Source: Streptomyces violaceoruber
Lineage (GTDB): Bacteria > Actinomycetota > Actinomycetes > Streptomycetales > Streptomycetaceae
Reading direction: 5' to 3'
Length of the DNA stretch: 64,000 nucleotides
Assembly (NCBI GenBank): GCA_000720805.1
Contig: JODI01000012.1
Coordinates: forward strand, 1-64,000
This document shows positions 44,216 through 53,650 of this stretch, piece after piece (position 1 is the stretch's first letter; each line of letters starts with the position of its first letter). A program made the position numbers and the translations under genes. Below the pieces are notes generated by a model. It was not told the origin of the DNA. It worked only from the letters and a program-made list of their open reading frames with translations, and did not search any database.

Positions 44216-44493
44216 ATGGGGACGGAGAGCGATGTCGCAGCAAAGCTGTGGGACGCGGAGTTGGAATCGCTACTGCTCCGGGTGGGAGAGCGGTTCGGCC
44301 GCGGCGACGGATGCGGGACTACGTGCGCGGCCTGTTGGGGCCGGTGGGCCGGAAGAACAGCTGGCAGCTGGCCGAGCACGCGGGCAATGCCACTCCCTAC
44401 GGGCTGCTGGATGCCAACGAACAAGATCAGATGCGGCGCCTGCTCACTACGTGCATCGCCTCACTGACCGAACCGCCCGCATCGGCGACGTAA
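44216..44493 (+). pseudogene. IS701-family transposase N-terminal remnant
   Basis: One frame gives KLWDAELESLLLRVGERFGR. After a one-base shift, another gives RMRDYVRGLLGPVGRKNSWQ followed by LAEHAGNATPYGL. Together they match the start of IS701-family (DDE, DUF4338-like) transposases, where FxRxExRRRxxxYVRGLLxxxxRKNxWQLAExxGxxTPxGxQ is standard. The rest of the gene, including the catalytic core, is missing. Confidence 0.85.
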
Positions 44494-44628
44494 CTGCTCC
44501 GGAATTTACGACTTTGCCGTGTCCCTGACCTGTGCCCACAGCCCGGGCACGGGGCGCGGCCGCTTGTAGCCTGGATGGAGCAAGGCAAGGCGGCTCCCGT
44601 TCGAAGAGCCACAGTTCCTGGAGACTCC

Positions 44629-47430
44629 GTGGACGAGCGCGCAGGCGACCGCGGTGCGGTCATGGGACCAGAGCCGGATCCGAGTGAGCCGTTCGTCGGC
44701 CGGGACGCGGAGCTGGCACGCCTGTTTCATGCGGTGGACTCGGCGTCGGCAAACCCGGTGGTGATGCTGGTCGGTGACATGGGCACGGGGAAGAGCGCGC
44801 TGCTGGACCGTGCGGTGCGTCGGGCTGAAGCCGGCGGTGCTCGCGTACTGCGGGCCGAGGGCAGCGAGTCGGAGGCGAGCCTGGCGTTCTCCGCCCTGCA
44901 TCAGTTGCTGCGGCCGGTGCCGGCCGCGGTGGACGTGCTGCCGGAGAGGCAGCGCGTTGCGATACAGGACGCCTTCGGTGTGGCGCCGTCCAGGCCCGGG
45001 CATGCGAGCGCACCCGATCTCATGCTGATCGGGGTCGCCGTCCTGAGTCTGCTGTCAGCCCTGGGCGGCCAGCGTCCCGTGCTCGTGGTGTTGGACGATG
45101 CGCAGTGGTTCGACCGTGCTTCCCTGGACGCACTGTCCTTCGTCGCCCGAAGGTTGGAAGGGGAACCGGTCACGATGCTGATCGCAGTCCGTGGCGGCGA
45201 TCACCTCCCGGGATTCGACCGTCACGTGCCGACGCTCACCCTGGGACCGCTCGACAGCGCTGCGGCCAATCGGCTCCTCGACCTGCAGCCGAAGAGCCCC
45301 GCCGGCCGCACCAGGACGCAAATCCTCGACCAGGCCGGCGGCAACCCGCTGGCACTGGTGGAACTGACGAGGGCAGCCACCGCACACGACGCGGCTACGG
45401 GGATGCCGTCGGCAGGTCCACTCCCGCTCACCGATCACTTGGAGCGGATCTTCGCCGCCCGCCTGAACGGCCTCCCCGCCGCCACGACGCGGGCCCTGCT
45501 GCTCTTGGCCGCCATGGACAGCGTCGACACCGCGATCGCCGTCTCGGCCGGGCTTCCGGACGCCGAAGACGAGGCCTGGCTGCCCGCCGAGCAGGCCGTA
45601 CTGGTCCGGCGGACCGGCCGAGACGTCCGGTTCCGCCACCCGCTGGTCCGGTCCGCCGTGTATCACGCCGCGTCCTTGGGCGCCCGGCGCGAGGCTCACC
45701 TCGCGCTCGCCGAGATGCTGCGGGACGAACCGGACCGGCGTGCCTGGCATCTGGCCGCCGCCTGCCCGGGCCCGGACGCGGCGGTGTCGGCGGAGCTGGA
45801 GCGGACCGCCGCCCGGACCCGTCGGCGCGGCGGCCATGCGGCGGCGGCCAAGGCCCTGCAGCGTGCCGCGGAACTCGCACCGCGGCGTGAGGACAGCGCC
45901 CGGCTGCTGGTTGAAGCCGCTTCAGCGGCCGTGTTCACCGGTGACCTCGCCTGGGTCGAGGAACTGGCCGCTGCGGCACGCACGCGCACGGATGACGCGT
46001 CGCTGCTGGCTTCCGCCGCGGTGCAGGCCGGGCGACTGGCGATCCTGACCGTGCGCCACACCACGGTTTTCTCCCGACTGATCGACGCCGCCGAGGAGTT
46101 GGCGGTCTCCCAGCCCGCCGCAGCGCTGGACCTCCTGGCCGGCGCCGCCGTGGTCCGCTTCTACTCCGGAGAGGACACCCAGCGCCAGCGCATCCAGGAC
46201 ATCCTGGGGCGCCTTCCCGAGGACGCCTCACCCGCAGGCTTGCGCACCTGGGTGAGGGCCGTGTCGGACCCCTTCGACGGCCGGGCCTATCTTGTCTCGC
46301 TGCTCCCGCAGTTGGCCGCCGAGGCGGAAGCCCGGCCGGAGCAGCTCACCACCGTCGGGATCATGGCATGGCTCCTGGACGAGACCCCGCGGGCAGTCCG
46401 CGCCTTCGACGAGGCCTTCGACCGCTGGGAGCTGCGGGGACCGCTGCCGGAGGGGCTGGGCGGTGCGGTCGCGTGGGCCTATGTGGAACGAGGAAGGTGG
46501 GACCAGGCCCGTGAGGCCTGCGCCCGCACCACTGCGGTCGGCCGGGTGACCGGCCTCGACCACGCCGTGGCCTGCGCGGCCACTGTGGATGCCACCGTGC
46601 TGGCCTACCAGGGGCACGCCTCATCGGCCCGGGCACGGGCCGATGAGGCGCTCGCCCTGACCGATCCGCTGGAAAGCCGCTCGGTCTGCGTCTATGCCCG
46701 TCGTGCGCTCGGCGCCGCGGCAGCTGCGGAAGGTGCGTACGAGACGGCCTACGACCAACTCCGCATGGTCTTCACGGCAGACGGCGCCCCTGTGCATTAC
46801 CACGCCTCCTACCCGGCCGTCGCGGATCTGGCTGCGGCCGCTGTGCGCAGTGGTCGGCGCGAGGAGGCCGCCGCGATCGTCGAGCGTTCCGCACGCGCGC
46901 TCGCGGACGACGCCTCACCGCGCCTGCGCGCGTTGATCAGCCGGGCCCGTGGCCTGCTGGCGGACCCCGAGGATGCCGAGCCGCACTTCCGGGCGGCCTT
47001 GGCCGACCCGGTCCTTGAGCACTGGCCCTTCGAACGTGCCCAAACCCTGCTGGACTTCGCCGAGTGGCTGCGGCGTCGTCGGCGCATCGCAGAGGCGCGT
47101 GGTCCGCTCACTGAGGCCCTGGAGATCTTCCGGCGCCTGGGGGCGCATCCGTGGATCGAGCGTGCCCGGGCCGAATCGCGGGCCGCCGGCCTCGGCGTCA
47201 CGGACACGGCCCCCGACGCGCTCGCCGAACTCTCCCCGCAACAGCAGCAGATCATCCATCTCGCCGCCCGAGGGCTGACCAACCGCGAGATCGGCGAGAG
47301 GCTCTTCCTCTCCCCGCGCACGGTCAGCTCGCACCTCTACCGCAGCTTCCCCAAGCTGGGCATCACCGCCCGCTCCCAGCTGCGCGACCTCATCGAGGGC
47401 ACCCTCGCGACGGGCGGCCGCCAGGAATAA
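44629..47430 (+). CDS. LAL-type LuxR regulator with AAA ATPase
   Basis: About 933 residues. An N-terminal AAA/STAND ATPase begins FVGRDAELARL, with Walker A VGDMGTGKSALL and Walker B VLVVLDDAQWFD. A long helical TPR-like middle follows. The C-terminal LuxR helix-turn-helix reads LSPQQQQIIHLAARGLTNREIGERLFLSPRTVSSHLYRSFPKLGI. This is the LAL (large ATP-binding LuxR) layout, often a pathway-specific activator in Streptomyces. I prefer GTG 44629, which follows TGGAGA; ATG 44575 and ATG 44662 are alternatives. It lies just after the IS remnants and upstream of a FUSC transporter on the same strand, its possible target. Confidence 0.9.
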   Translation: MDERAGDRGAVMGPEPDPSEPFVGRDAELARLFHAVDSASANPVVMLVGDMGTGKSALLDRAVRRAEAGGARVLRAEGSESEASLAFSALHQLLRPVPAAVDVLPERQRVAIQDAFGVAPSRPGHASAPDLMLIGVAVLSLLSALGGQRPVLVVLDDAQWFDRASLDALSFVARRLEGEPVTMLIAVRGGDHLPGFDRHVPTLTLGPLDSAAANRLLDLQPKSPAGRTRTQILDQAGGNPLALVELTRAATAHDAATGMPSAGPLPLTDHLERIFAARLNGLPAATTRALLLLAAMDSVDTAIAVSAGLPDAEDEAWLPAEQAVLVRRTGRDVRFRHPLVRSAVYHAASLGARREAHLALAEMLRDEPDRRAWHLAAACPGPDAAVSAELERTAARTRRRGGHAAAAKALQRAAELAPRREDSARLLVEAASAAVFTGDLAWVEELAAAARTRTDDASLLASAAVQAGRLAILTVRHTTVFSRLIDAAEELAVSQPAAALDLLAGAAVVRFYSGEDTQRQRIQDILGRLPEDASPAGLRTWVRAVSDPFDGRAYLVSLLPQLAAEAEARPEQLTTVGIMAWLLDETPRAVRAFDEAFDRWELRGPLPEGLGGAVAWAYVERGRWDQAREACARTTAVGRVTGLDHAVACAATVDATVLAYQGHASSARARADEALALTDPLESRSVCVYARRALGAAAAAEGAYETAYDQLRMVFTADGAPVHYHASYPAVADLAAAAVRSGRREEAAAIVERSARALADDASPRLRALISRARGLLADPEDAEPHFRAALADPVLEHWPFERAQTLLDFAEWLRRRRRIAEARGPLTEALEIFRRLGAHPWIERARAESRAAGLGVTDTAPDALAELSPQQQQIIHLAARGLTNREIGERLFLSPRTVSSHLYRSFPKLGITARSQLRDLIEGTLATGGRQE

Positions 47431-47682
47431 GGGCACGCCTGGCCGTGGAAGCAGTCACCTGACGCATACCGCCCGCCATCCCGCCGGGCCAGACTGGCCA
47501 CAAGGGCGAGGGAGCAGCAACTCGTCAGGTGGCCCCCTTCGCCCTGCTATCCCGATGCCCCCGCTTGGTCCAAGCCCCTGCGCACACGCAGGTCCGAGGC
47601 CGGTGGGCCCGGGCTGCACACGGCCTCGCTCGTCGCGCTCGGACGGGGAGGGCCCACCACGACGAAGGAACGGAAATCCACG

Positions 47683-49419
47683 GTGGCTGCGAAGACAGCG
47701 TCGCTCTGGGACCGGTTTGCCGCCGCCGACCCGGGGCTGCTGCGTCTGACCGCCGGGCTGCGTGCCGTCGTCGGCCTCACGCTCACCCTGGCCGCGCTGA
47801 CGGTACGGGATCAGTCCTCTGTCGTGCTTCTGGCCGGCGGCTTCACGGCGGTGGTCACCTCGTTGGCGAGCAGCGACCTGCACCGCCGCAACCAGTTCCT
47901 CACTCTGCTCGCCGGGGCACCCGTGACCCTTGCCGCCTTGACGGCCGGGGGCCTGCTGGCACCCTTCCCCCTCGCGTCCCACCTGGCCTTCCTGCTGCTG
48001 ATCTTCGCCGCGGTCTATGCGCGCCGCTTCGGCCGACGGGGCCTGGACCTCGGGATCTTCGCCTTCATGGCCTACTTCCTGTCCCAGTTCGCCGGGATCC
48101 AGCCCCACCAACTCCCGCAGCTGGCCGGGGCGTTGGCCATCACCTTCGCGGCAGCAGCAGTCACGCGCTGCTGCCTGGTGCCCACGACGTCCGACGCAAG
48201 CCTGAAGCGCCTGAAGGCGGCATTCAACAGACGCCTTCGAGACGCGCAGCAGGCCACGTCGGGTCTACTGGCAGACGACGGAGACGGCGTCCGCAGACTC
48301 GAACGACGTCTCGACCGGCTGCATACCTCCGCGCTGCTGCTTCAGGAATTCCTGAACGAGGCTCCGGCCGGACTGCTCCGCGACACGACAGCGGAGCTGG
48401 AGCGGACGGCACGTGCGGACGCAGCCGCGCAGCGCCTCGGAGTGCTCGCGATCCGAGCGTCGAAGGATTCGACGGCGCCCTCCGCCAACACGCTGCGAGA
48501 TGCGGAGACGGTGGACCTGACGGATCGAACACGGTGTGACCGTGTGGCACTCCGCCTAGGTGGCGCAGAGTCTTCAGGCTCGTGGCGGCATACGACGCGG
48601 CAGGCGTTCCAGGTGACCGTCGCGGCCGCTCTCGCGGTACTCGGCGGGCATCTGGTCTCCCCACACCTGTGGTACTGGGCCGTCGCCACGGCATGGGTCG
48701 TCTTCATCAATGCCGAGCACACCGGGGACATCCTGCTGCAGAGCGGTCGACGGCTGATCGGCACCGTCGCCGGGGTGCCGTTCGGATACGGCCTGGCCGT
48801 CCTGGCCGCCGGGCACACACCCGTGGCCCTGGCCTTTCTCCTCGCCTGCATCTTCGGGATGTTCTACACCCCCTCCGGCAGCTACTGGGCGGTGACCTTC
48901 TTCATCACCGGCTCGCTCAGCATGGTGCTCGCACTCCTGCATACGCTCTCCCCGGAGCTGCTCGCCCTGCGCATCCAGGAGACCGCACTGGGGGCCGGCT
49001 GCGGGATTCTGGCAGCCGCGCTGGTCGTCCCCACACGTGTCCACACCGTCGCCGAAATGCGTCTGACGGAGTTGCTCGTCATTCTCGACCATCTCGCGCA
49101 CTGCGCACCGAAGCCCGCACCCGATGCACCTGACCTCGATCAGGCGCTGGAGGCCTTCCGCAAGGCCTGCCGCCCTCTGATGCACCCGCTCAATCCCCGA
49201 CGCGCCGAACGCGCCCGGGTCCGCCGTGTACTCGAACACGCGGAAGCCACCTCCTTCCACACGCGAAGCCTCGCCACCGAGACCGGACGTGCACGAGACG
49301 CAGCAGCGTGGCCCGCGCCTCAGCGCTCGTCAACAGCTCGACAGAACCGAACGAGCCAAGGCATCTTGCCCCCGCAGCTCTGTGCACCCTGCCCATGCGC
49401 CGCCCGACCAGACAGCTGA
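47683..49419 (+). CDS. FUSC-family membrane transporter
   Basis: The 578-residue protein has the two-block layout of FUSC/aromatic-acid-exporter proteins: a first group of five or six helices (residues ~20-165), a soluble helical segment (~170-300), and a second group (FQVTVAAALAVLGGHLVSPH onward) ending near residue 455, then a cytoplasmic tail. Such proteins export aromatic acids or fusaric acid. GTG 47683 follows GAAGGAA. The last ~50 residues are Arg/Ser/Pro-rich and run toward IS5 debris, so the natural C-terminus may have been replaced. The LAL regulator upstream may control it. Confidence 0.82.
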   Translation: MAAKTASLWDRFAAADPGLLRLTAGLRAVVGLTLTLAALTVRDQSSVVLLAGGFTAVVTSLASSDLHRRNQFLTLLAGAPVTLAALTAGGLLAPFPLASHLAFLLLIFAAVYARRFGRRGLDLGIFAFMAYFLSQFAGIQPHQLPQLAGALAITFAAAAVTRCCLVPTTSDASLKRLKAAFNRRLRDAQQATSGLLADDGDGVRRLERRLDRLHTSALLLQEFLNEAPAGLLRDTTAELERTARADAAAQRLGVLAIRASKDSTAPSANTLRDAETVDLTDRTRCDRVALRLGGAESSGSWRHTTRQAFQVTVAAALAVLGGHLVSPHLWYWAVATAWVVFINAEHTGDILLQSGRRLIGTVAGVPFGYGLAVLAAGHTPVALAFLLACIFGMFYTPSGSYWAVTFFITGSLSMVLALLHTLSPELLALRIQETALGAGCGILAAALVVPTRVHTVAEMRLTELLVILDHLAHCAPKPAPDAPDLDQALEAFRKACRPLMHPLNPRRAERARVRRVLEHAEATSFHTRSLATETGRARDAAAWPAPQRSSTARQNRTSQGILPPQLCAPCPCAARPDS

Positions 49420-49514
49420 ATGCGGCCGCAACCCGTGCCCGTAGCCCTACCTGTCTGGGATTCGCGTACGGATTCCCGCGCGGCGCGGCTCAGGATTTTG
49501 CGAACCTGTGCGCT

Positions 49515-49769
49515 TCCAACTGCCGGGCGGACAAGAGCTACCAGGGCGCAGGCGGCACGGTCCGTCTCCCTTACCGTGGCCGATGGCGCAGCCCCTCCGT
49601 CGGCCAGCTGGCCGTCAACCGATCCCACGCGAAGGTCCGGGCACTGGTCGAACCAGCCATCGCCACCCTCCAGTCTTGGCGGCTCCTCCGCGAGCTCCGC
49701 TGCTCTCCGACCCGGATCACGAGCCTCAGCCAGGCTGTCCTCACCCTGCATCTGGCCAGCTCAGATTGA
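49515..49769 (+). pseudogene. IS5-family transposase C-terminal remnant
   Basis: The frame ending at 49769 reads ADKSYQGAGGTVRLPYRGR, then QLAVNRSHAKVRALVEPAIA and TLQSWRLLRELRCSPTRITS. This is the C-terminal part of IS5/HARBI1-like DDE transposases, in which the Glu of the catalytic triad follows NRxHAxxRxxVE. The upstream two-thirds are missing. It lies just after the FUSC gene. Confidence 0.85.
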
Positions 49770-49968
49770 GGATGGAAAGGCTCAGTGCCAAGGACCTGCG
49801 AGTCAGTGTGCGGTCGGTTGTAGCGGCACGGCTGAACAGCCGCCCGGCTTCCAGGACGCCTCCGCACCCAGACAGTTGGCCGAGGCTCTCGCCCGAGCAT
49901 TCCGCAGGTTCTGATAGCCGGACTTACCGATACCTGGCCGGAGACGTTGCTGGAGGAGGCGTGGGCCG

Positions 49969-50020
49969 GCCGCCACCGGACCGGCGAGGGCCGAGAAGCC
50001 CTCGCCGGTCCGGTGGCGGC
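49969..50020. terminator. very strong hairpin terminator (23-bp stem)
   Basis: Positions 49969-49991 pair perfectly with 49998-50020 around the 6-nt loop CGAGAA. It lies 92 bases downstream of the minus-strand DUF2690 gene. There is no U-run, as is usual in Streptomyces terminators. Confidence 0.75.
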
Positions 50021-50111
50021 GGCGAGGACCGAGGCGGCGGCGCGTTGAGGAGTCCGGCGGCGAGCGTGGCGCCGCTGCCGAGGGTGGCCGCGTGGCGGCG
50101 TCGGCGGCTGA

Positions 50112-50534
50112 TCAGTAGGCGCCCGTGCACTGGCTCTGGGTGTTGCTGTCCCAGTAACCGCAGGCCCAGGCCGTCACGTCCTTGTCGTTGATCATCACGC
50201 TGAAGAAAGTGCCGCCCCCAGAGGGGCCGTTGGTCGTGTACTTCTTGCCCTGGCTGTTCCTGATCTCGAGCTTCGAGCTCTTGGGGGCGTTGGGGAAGCG
50301 CCCCCAAGCGGCCCGGCAGGACGGGCTGTAGCGCAGCTCCACCTCACCGCTGTTCTGCACAGTGCGGGCGTCGTTCTGACAGGTGGTGTTGGCCGGGTTG
50401 AGGCCGTTGCAGGTGGAGCCGAGGCAGCTGGCGGCGGCGGAGGCGGAGGCGGCCGGGGCGCCGAGCAGACCGCCGGCGAACAGGGCGGCCGCGGTCACGG
50501 CGACGGACAGCTTCGACTTCGTACTGGACTTCAC
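50112..50534 (-). CDS. secreted DUF2690 domain protein
   Basis: The 140-residue protein has a signal peptide (MKSSTKSKLSVAVTAAALFA, cleavage near ASASAAA) and the DUF2690 pattern CxGxxCNGLNP...C..DARTV...VELRYSPSCRAAWGR, with four spaced cysteines plus two near the C-terminus (ACGYW, SQC). The mature domain is exported. Its role is unknown, though several relatives follow XRE-like domains in larger proteins. GTG 50534 follows GAGGAGAT. Confidence 0.88.
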   Translation of the reverse strand: MKSSTKSKLSVAVTAAALFAGGLLGAPAASASAAASCLGSTCNGLNPANTTCQNDARTVQNSGEVELRYSPSCRAAWGRFPNAPKSSKLEIRNSQGKKYTTNGPSGGGTFFSVMINDKDVTAWACGYWDSNTQSQCTGAY

Positions 50535-50916
50535 GAGATCTCCTCGATGTCAGGGCGGAAGGGGGTGCGACGGGTCAGGTGGGCCGGCCGGAGCGCGGCG
50601 GGTCAGGTGCCGGCCGCGTTGGTGCGGGCTGTGGAGCCGCCGCAGTAGGTGATGTCGAAGTGGCATGGGAACGCGGGTGTCCCGGGGGATTCACTCAGCT
50701 AGAGGCAGGGCCCGAGGGAACGCCTCGGGACGCCTCGGGCGGGCTTCCCGGTCGTTGTCGTCCGGGTGCCAGAAAGTTAGCTGGAGGGGCCGCTGCTTCT
50801 CGCCCAACCATGGGTTGAACTGCGCCTGCAACCAGGGTGGTTGCCGGTGTACGACCTGGGGTGTAGCTGGGCTGGAAAGCCGGGTGGAGCGATCGCTTGG
50901 GGCCTACGCTCGGACG
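50535..50916. other. 382-bp intergenic region upstream of the kinase gene
   Basis: No supported gene is present. It contains a small hairpin, CCCGAGG-GAACG-CCTCGGG at 50711-50729. The last part holds the likely promoter of the kinase gene, with a -10-like TACGCT at 50905-50910, seven bases before the ATG. The minus-strand DUF2690 promoter must lie at the other end. Confidence 0.6.
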
Positions 50917-52125
50917 ATGTACGCGCAGCGCATGTGGAGCGGGGCAGTCCGCAAGGGTCTCCCGCAGGTGGCGGACATCGCCTACTCGCTGGTGTCGGTC
51001 GGAATCTCGGGCACGATGCTGCACAACTGGCCCGACCCACACGGCTACTGGCGGCACACCGACGTATGGGCCTACGTTCTGATCGCCCTGGTCTACCTCC
51101 CCCTTGCCCTGCGCCGCCGGGCTCCCCTGACCGTGCTCGTCGGCACGGCGGCCTCCACGCTGTGCTATTTCACCCTGGGCTACTACCACGTGGTCGTCGT
51201 CTGCGGACTGGGCCTCGCGCTCTACACCGTCGCCGCGCTGTGCCCGCGCGGGGTCGCGGCGAAGTGTGCCGCCGCGTCACTGCTCGTGCTGCTGTGGGGC
51301 ACGCGGCTCGCCGAGCCCGGAATCGGCCCGCTCAGCGTGGCCTTCGTCACCGTGATGGTCGCCGTCACCTGGGTGACCGGGGACCGGACCCGCAGACTCG
51401 CGGAGCGCGGCGAGCGGCTTGCGGTGCTCACCGAGCAACTGCGCCTGGAGCAGGAGGAGAAGGCCCAACGGGCCGTCATCGCCGAGCGCATGAGCATAGC
51501 CCGTGAACTGCATGACGTGATCGCCCACCATGTGTCTGCGATCTCCGTCCAGACCGGCCTGGCCGGATACGTCTTCACCTCCGATCCGAAGACGGCGCGC
51601 ACGGCGCTGGAGACCATCGCGGGCAGTGCCCACGAAGCGATGGCGGAAATGCGCCGCATGCTGGTGGTGCTCAGGGAAGGGATGGATCACGCCCGAGGGG
51701 AGGAGAGAGCATGCGAGAACACCGCGCCCCCCGGGCTCGGGCGGCTGGACCAGCTGGCCCGGCGCGTCACAGCCGCGGGCGTCCCCGTCGACGTCCGGAT
51801 CACGGGCGCCCCCTTCGCGCTGCCGCCGGGCGTCGACCTGTGTACCTACCGAGTCATCCAGGAAGCCCTCACCAACGTCATGAAGCACGCGCCGACGGCG
51901 AACGCGAACGTCACGGTGCACTACGACGAGGCCGCGGTCCGCGTCCGCGTGACCAACGACGGACAGGAACCAGTTCTGGCCGGTAGCACCCCCGGGTCCA
52001 CTGCCCACGGTCTGATCGGCATGCGCGAGCGAGCCGGTATCTACGGCGGGACGTTGACGGCCGGCCCAGGCCCGCAGGGCGGGTTCGAAGTCGCGCTGAC
52101 CGTCCCGGTGTCCCGCGACAGGTGA
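50917..52125 (+). CDS. NarL-family (HisKA_3) sensor histidine kinase, no adjacent regulator
   Basis: The 402-residue kinase has four or five N-terminal helices (to about residue 150) and a HisKA_3 dimerisation domain with H199 in ARELHDVIAHHVSAISVQ. The HATPase domain has N-box YRVIQEALTNVMKHAP, DGQEP and G-box AHGLIGMRERAGIYGG. ATG 50917 lies seven bases after a TACGCT box, so the mRNA is probably leaderless; longer upstream frames have no support. No response regulator follows. Its last third and the ~50 bases after the stop are related to the wreck at 35810-36126, next to an orphan regulator. Confidence 0.92.
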   Translation: MYAQRMWSGAVRKGLPQVADIAYSLVSVGISGTMLHNWPDPHGYWRHTDVWAYVLIALVYLPLALRRRAPLTVLVGTAASTLCYFTLGYYHVVVVCGLGLALYTVAALCPRGVAAKCAAASLLVLLWGTRLAEPGIGPLSVAFVTVMVAVTWVTGDRTRRLAERGERLAVLTEQLRLEQEEKAQRAVIAERMSIARELHDVIAHHVSAISVQTGLAGYVFTSDPKTARTALETIAGSAHEAMAEMRRMLVVLREGMDHARGEERACENTAPPGLGRLDQLARRVTAAGVPVDVRITGAPFALPPGVDLCTYRVIQEALTNVMKHAPTANANVTVHYDEAAVRVRVTNDGQEPVLAGSTPGSTAHGLIGMRERAGIYGGTLTAGPGPQGGFEVALTVPVSRDR

Positions 52126-52332
52126 GGACACGTCTCGGCTGCGGGCCGGGCAGCACGCGAGGTGCTGGTTCTGCGGGCTCGCCCTGTGAAATCCGCGGAT
52201 GTGAATGGCTGGAGTTCGCACTGACCGCCTCGCCCGCCTCTCCCTAGGATGCGATCGCCCCGGCCTTCACAGGAACCTCACGGTTCCTCCACAGGTCGGT
52301 GGCGCAGCCACCCCCCACCCCTAGGAGAGACC

Positions 52333-52986
52333 ATGACCGGTGGATTCCTGCTGAGCGGAGCGATAGCCGCTCTGCTCACCGCCACCGCACTGCCCGCACA
52401 GGGCTCGTCCGGCGGGTTCGAGGACCCGCCCCCGGACAAGATCGTCATCAAGGTCGCCACCGTGAACGGCTCCGGCTGCCCGCAGGGCACCGCCGCGGTC
52501 GCCGTCTCCGAGGACAACACCGCCTTCACCGTGACCTACAGCGACTACCTCGCCCAGGCCGGCGGCACCTCCGACCCCACCGCGTTCCGCAAGAACTGCC
52601 AGCTCAGCCTGATCGTCCATGTCCCGGGCGGCTTCACGTACGCCATCGCCAGCGCCGACTACCGCGGCTTCGCCTCACTCCAGCCCGGCGCGAGCGGGAC
52701 CCAGCGAGCGTCGTACTACTTCCAGGGCTCCTCGAACACGGTCTTCAAGAACCACCCCTTCACCGGCCCCCACAACGACAACTGGCAGGCCACGGACACC
52801 ACGGACTGGCCCCAACTCGTCTACGCCCCCTGCGGAGTCCAGCGCAACTTCAACATCAACACCGAACTCCGCGTGACCGCGGGTACGCAGTCGCCCGGCA
52901 AGGTCAGCTTCATGACGATGGACTCGACGGACGGCGACATCAGCACGGTGTACCACCTGGCGTGGAAGGAGTGCCCGCAGAAGTAG
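52333..52986 (+). CDS. secreted DUF4360 protein
   Basis: The 217-residue protein has a signal peptide (MTGGFLLSGAIAALLTATAL, cleavage near PAQG). The mature domain has the DUF4360 signature KVATVNGSGCPQGTAAVAVS, then FTVTYSDYLAQAG, RKNCQLSL and a C-terminal cysteine pair. It is predicted to be an extracellular beta-sandwich of unknown role. AGGAGAG precedes ATG 52333. Confidence 0.9.
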   Translation: MTGGFLLSGAIAALLTATALPAQGSSGGFEDPPPDKIVIKVATVNGSGCPQGTAAVAVSEDNTAFTVTYSDYLAQAGGTSDPTAFRKNCQLSLIVHVPGGFTYAIASADYRGFASLQPGASGTQRASYYFQGSSNTVFKNHPFTGPHNDNWQATDTTDWPQLVYAPCGVQRNFNINTELRVTAGTQSPGKVSFMTMDSTDGDISTVYHLAWKECPQK

Positions 52987-53068
52987 AGCACCTGCCATGC
53001 CCGCTTCGGCCGGGGACCTGAGTAGTCGTACTCAGGCCCTCGCCGCTGCCCTGTGCGACGGTGAGGGC

Positions 53069-53482
53069 ATGGCGAAGAGCAGGAGCTTCCGCGGCGTGAA
53101 GGGCGCGATGGTGTCGGCACTGACGGTCGTCGTCTGCTACTGGATCTGGACCTCTCTGCTGGAGTGGTCGGACCACGTGGCTCAGGCCGGCGGTGACTCC
53201 GTCGGTGCGGAATTGCTGGAGTGGCTGGTGGCGCGCATCATCGGTCTGCTGTCGTTGCCGGTCCTGCTGTGGGTGGGCATGCGGTTGCTGAGGGAGCGCG
53301 GCAATCATCTGCTCCTCGCGGCCGGCCATGTGGCGGGATGGCTCATCGGTGGCTACCTCGTCGAGCAGGGCGGCGTCAGCGACACGGTCACGGCCCTGTG
53401 CCTCGCTCTGTTCGTGGCGCTCGGCGGGCTGTTGTCCCTCGCCGAGGTGCCGCCGGCCGGTCTAACCGACCTGAAGGGCTAG
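53069..53482 (+). CDS. small integral membrane protein, unknown function
   Basis: The 137-residue product has four likely helices (SALTVVVCYWIWTSLL, IIGLLSLPVLLWVGMRLL, LLLAAGHVAGWLIGGYLV, VTALCLALFVALGGLLSL). ATG 53069 gives MAKSRSFRGVKG. Its 3' end overlaps the end of the convergent DUF397 gene by 21 bases. No family is recognised. Confidence 0.65.
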   Translation: MAKSRSFRGVKGAMVSALTVVVCYWIWTSLLEWSDHVAQAGGDSVGAELLEWLVARIIGLLSLPVLLWVGMRLLRERGNHLLLAAGHVAGWLIGGYLVEQGGVSDTVTALCLALFVALGGLLSLAEVPPAGLTDLKG

Positions 53483-53650
53483 CGACACGAACTCCGTCCA
53501 CGCCGCGGGGGAGAGGGCGAGTCGCGGACCCTGCCGGTCCTTGGAGTCGCGTACGTGGACGGTGGCGGGGGTGAGGGCCACCTCGACGCAGTCGCCGTCG
53601 CCGCTGCTGCTGTAGCTCGACTTGAACCAGGCCAGTTCACCGGTGCTCAT
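53462..53650 (-). CDS. DUF397 domain protein
   Basis: The 62-residue protein has the DUF397 pattern WFKSSYSSSGDGDCVEVAL...VHVRDSKDRQGPRLALSPAAWTEFV. Such proteins are usually encoded after an XRE/DUF5753 regulator and bind it. Its ATG overlaps the XRE stop in an ATGA. The three-gene neighbourhood (XRE, DUF397, ATP-binding protein) resembles the abaA- and whiJ-like loci of Streptomyces, which affect development and antibiotic production. Confidence 0.93.
   Translation of the reverse strand: MSTGELAWFKSSYSSSGDGDCVEVALTPATVHVRDSKDRQGPRLALSPAAWTEFVSLALQVG

Noticed and set aside
51277..52221. Minus-strand frame of 314 codons opposite the kinase
   Set aside because: The plus strand has H, N and G boxes of a histidine kinase; the antisense frame has no domain.
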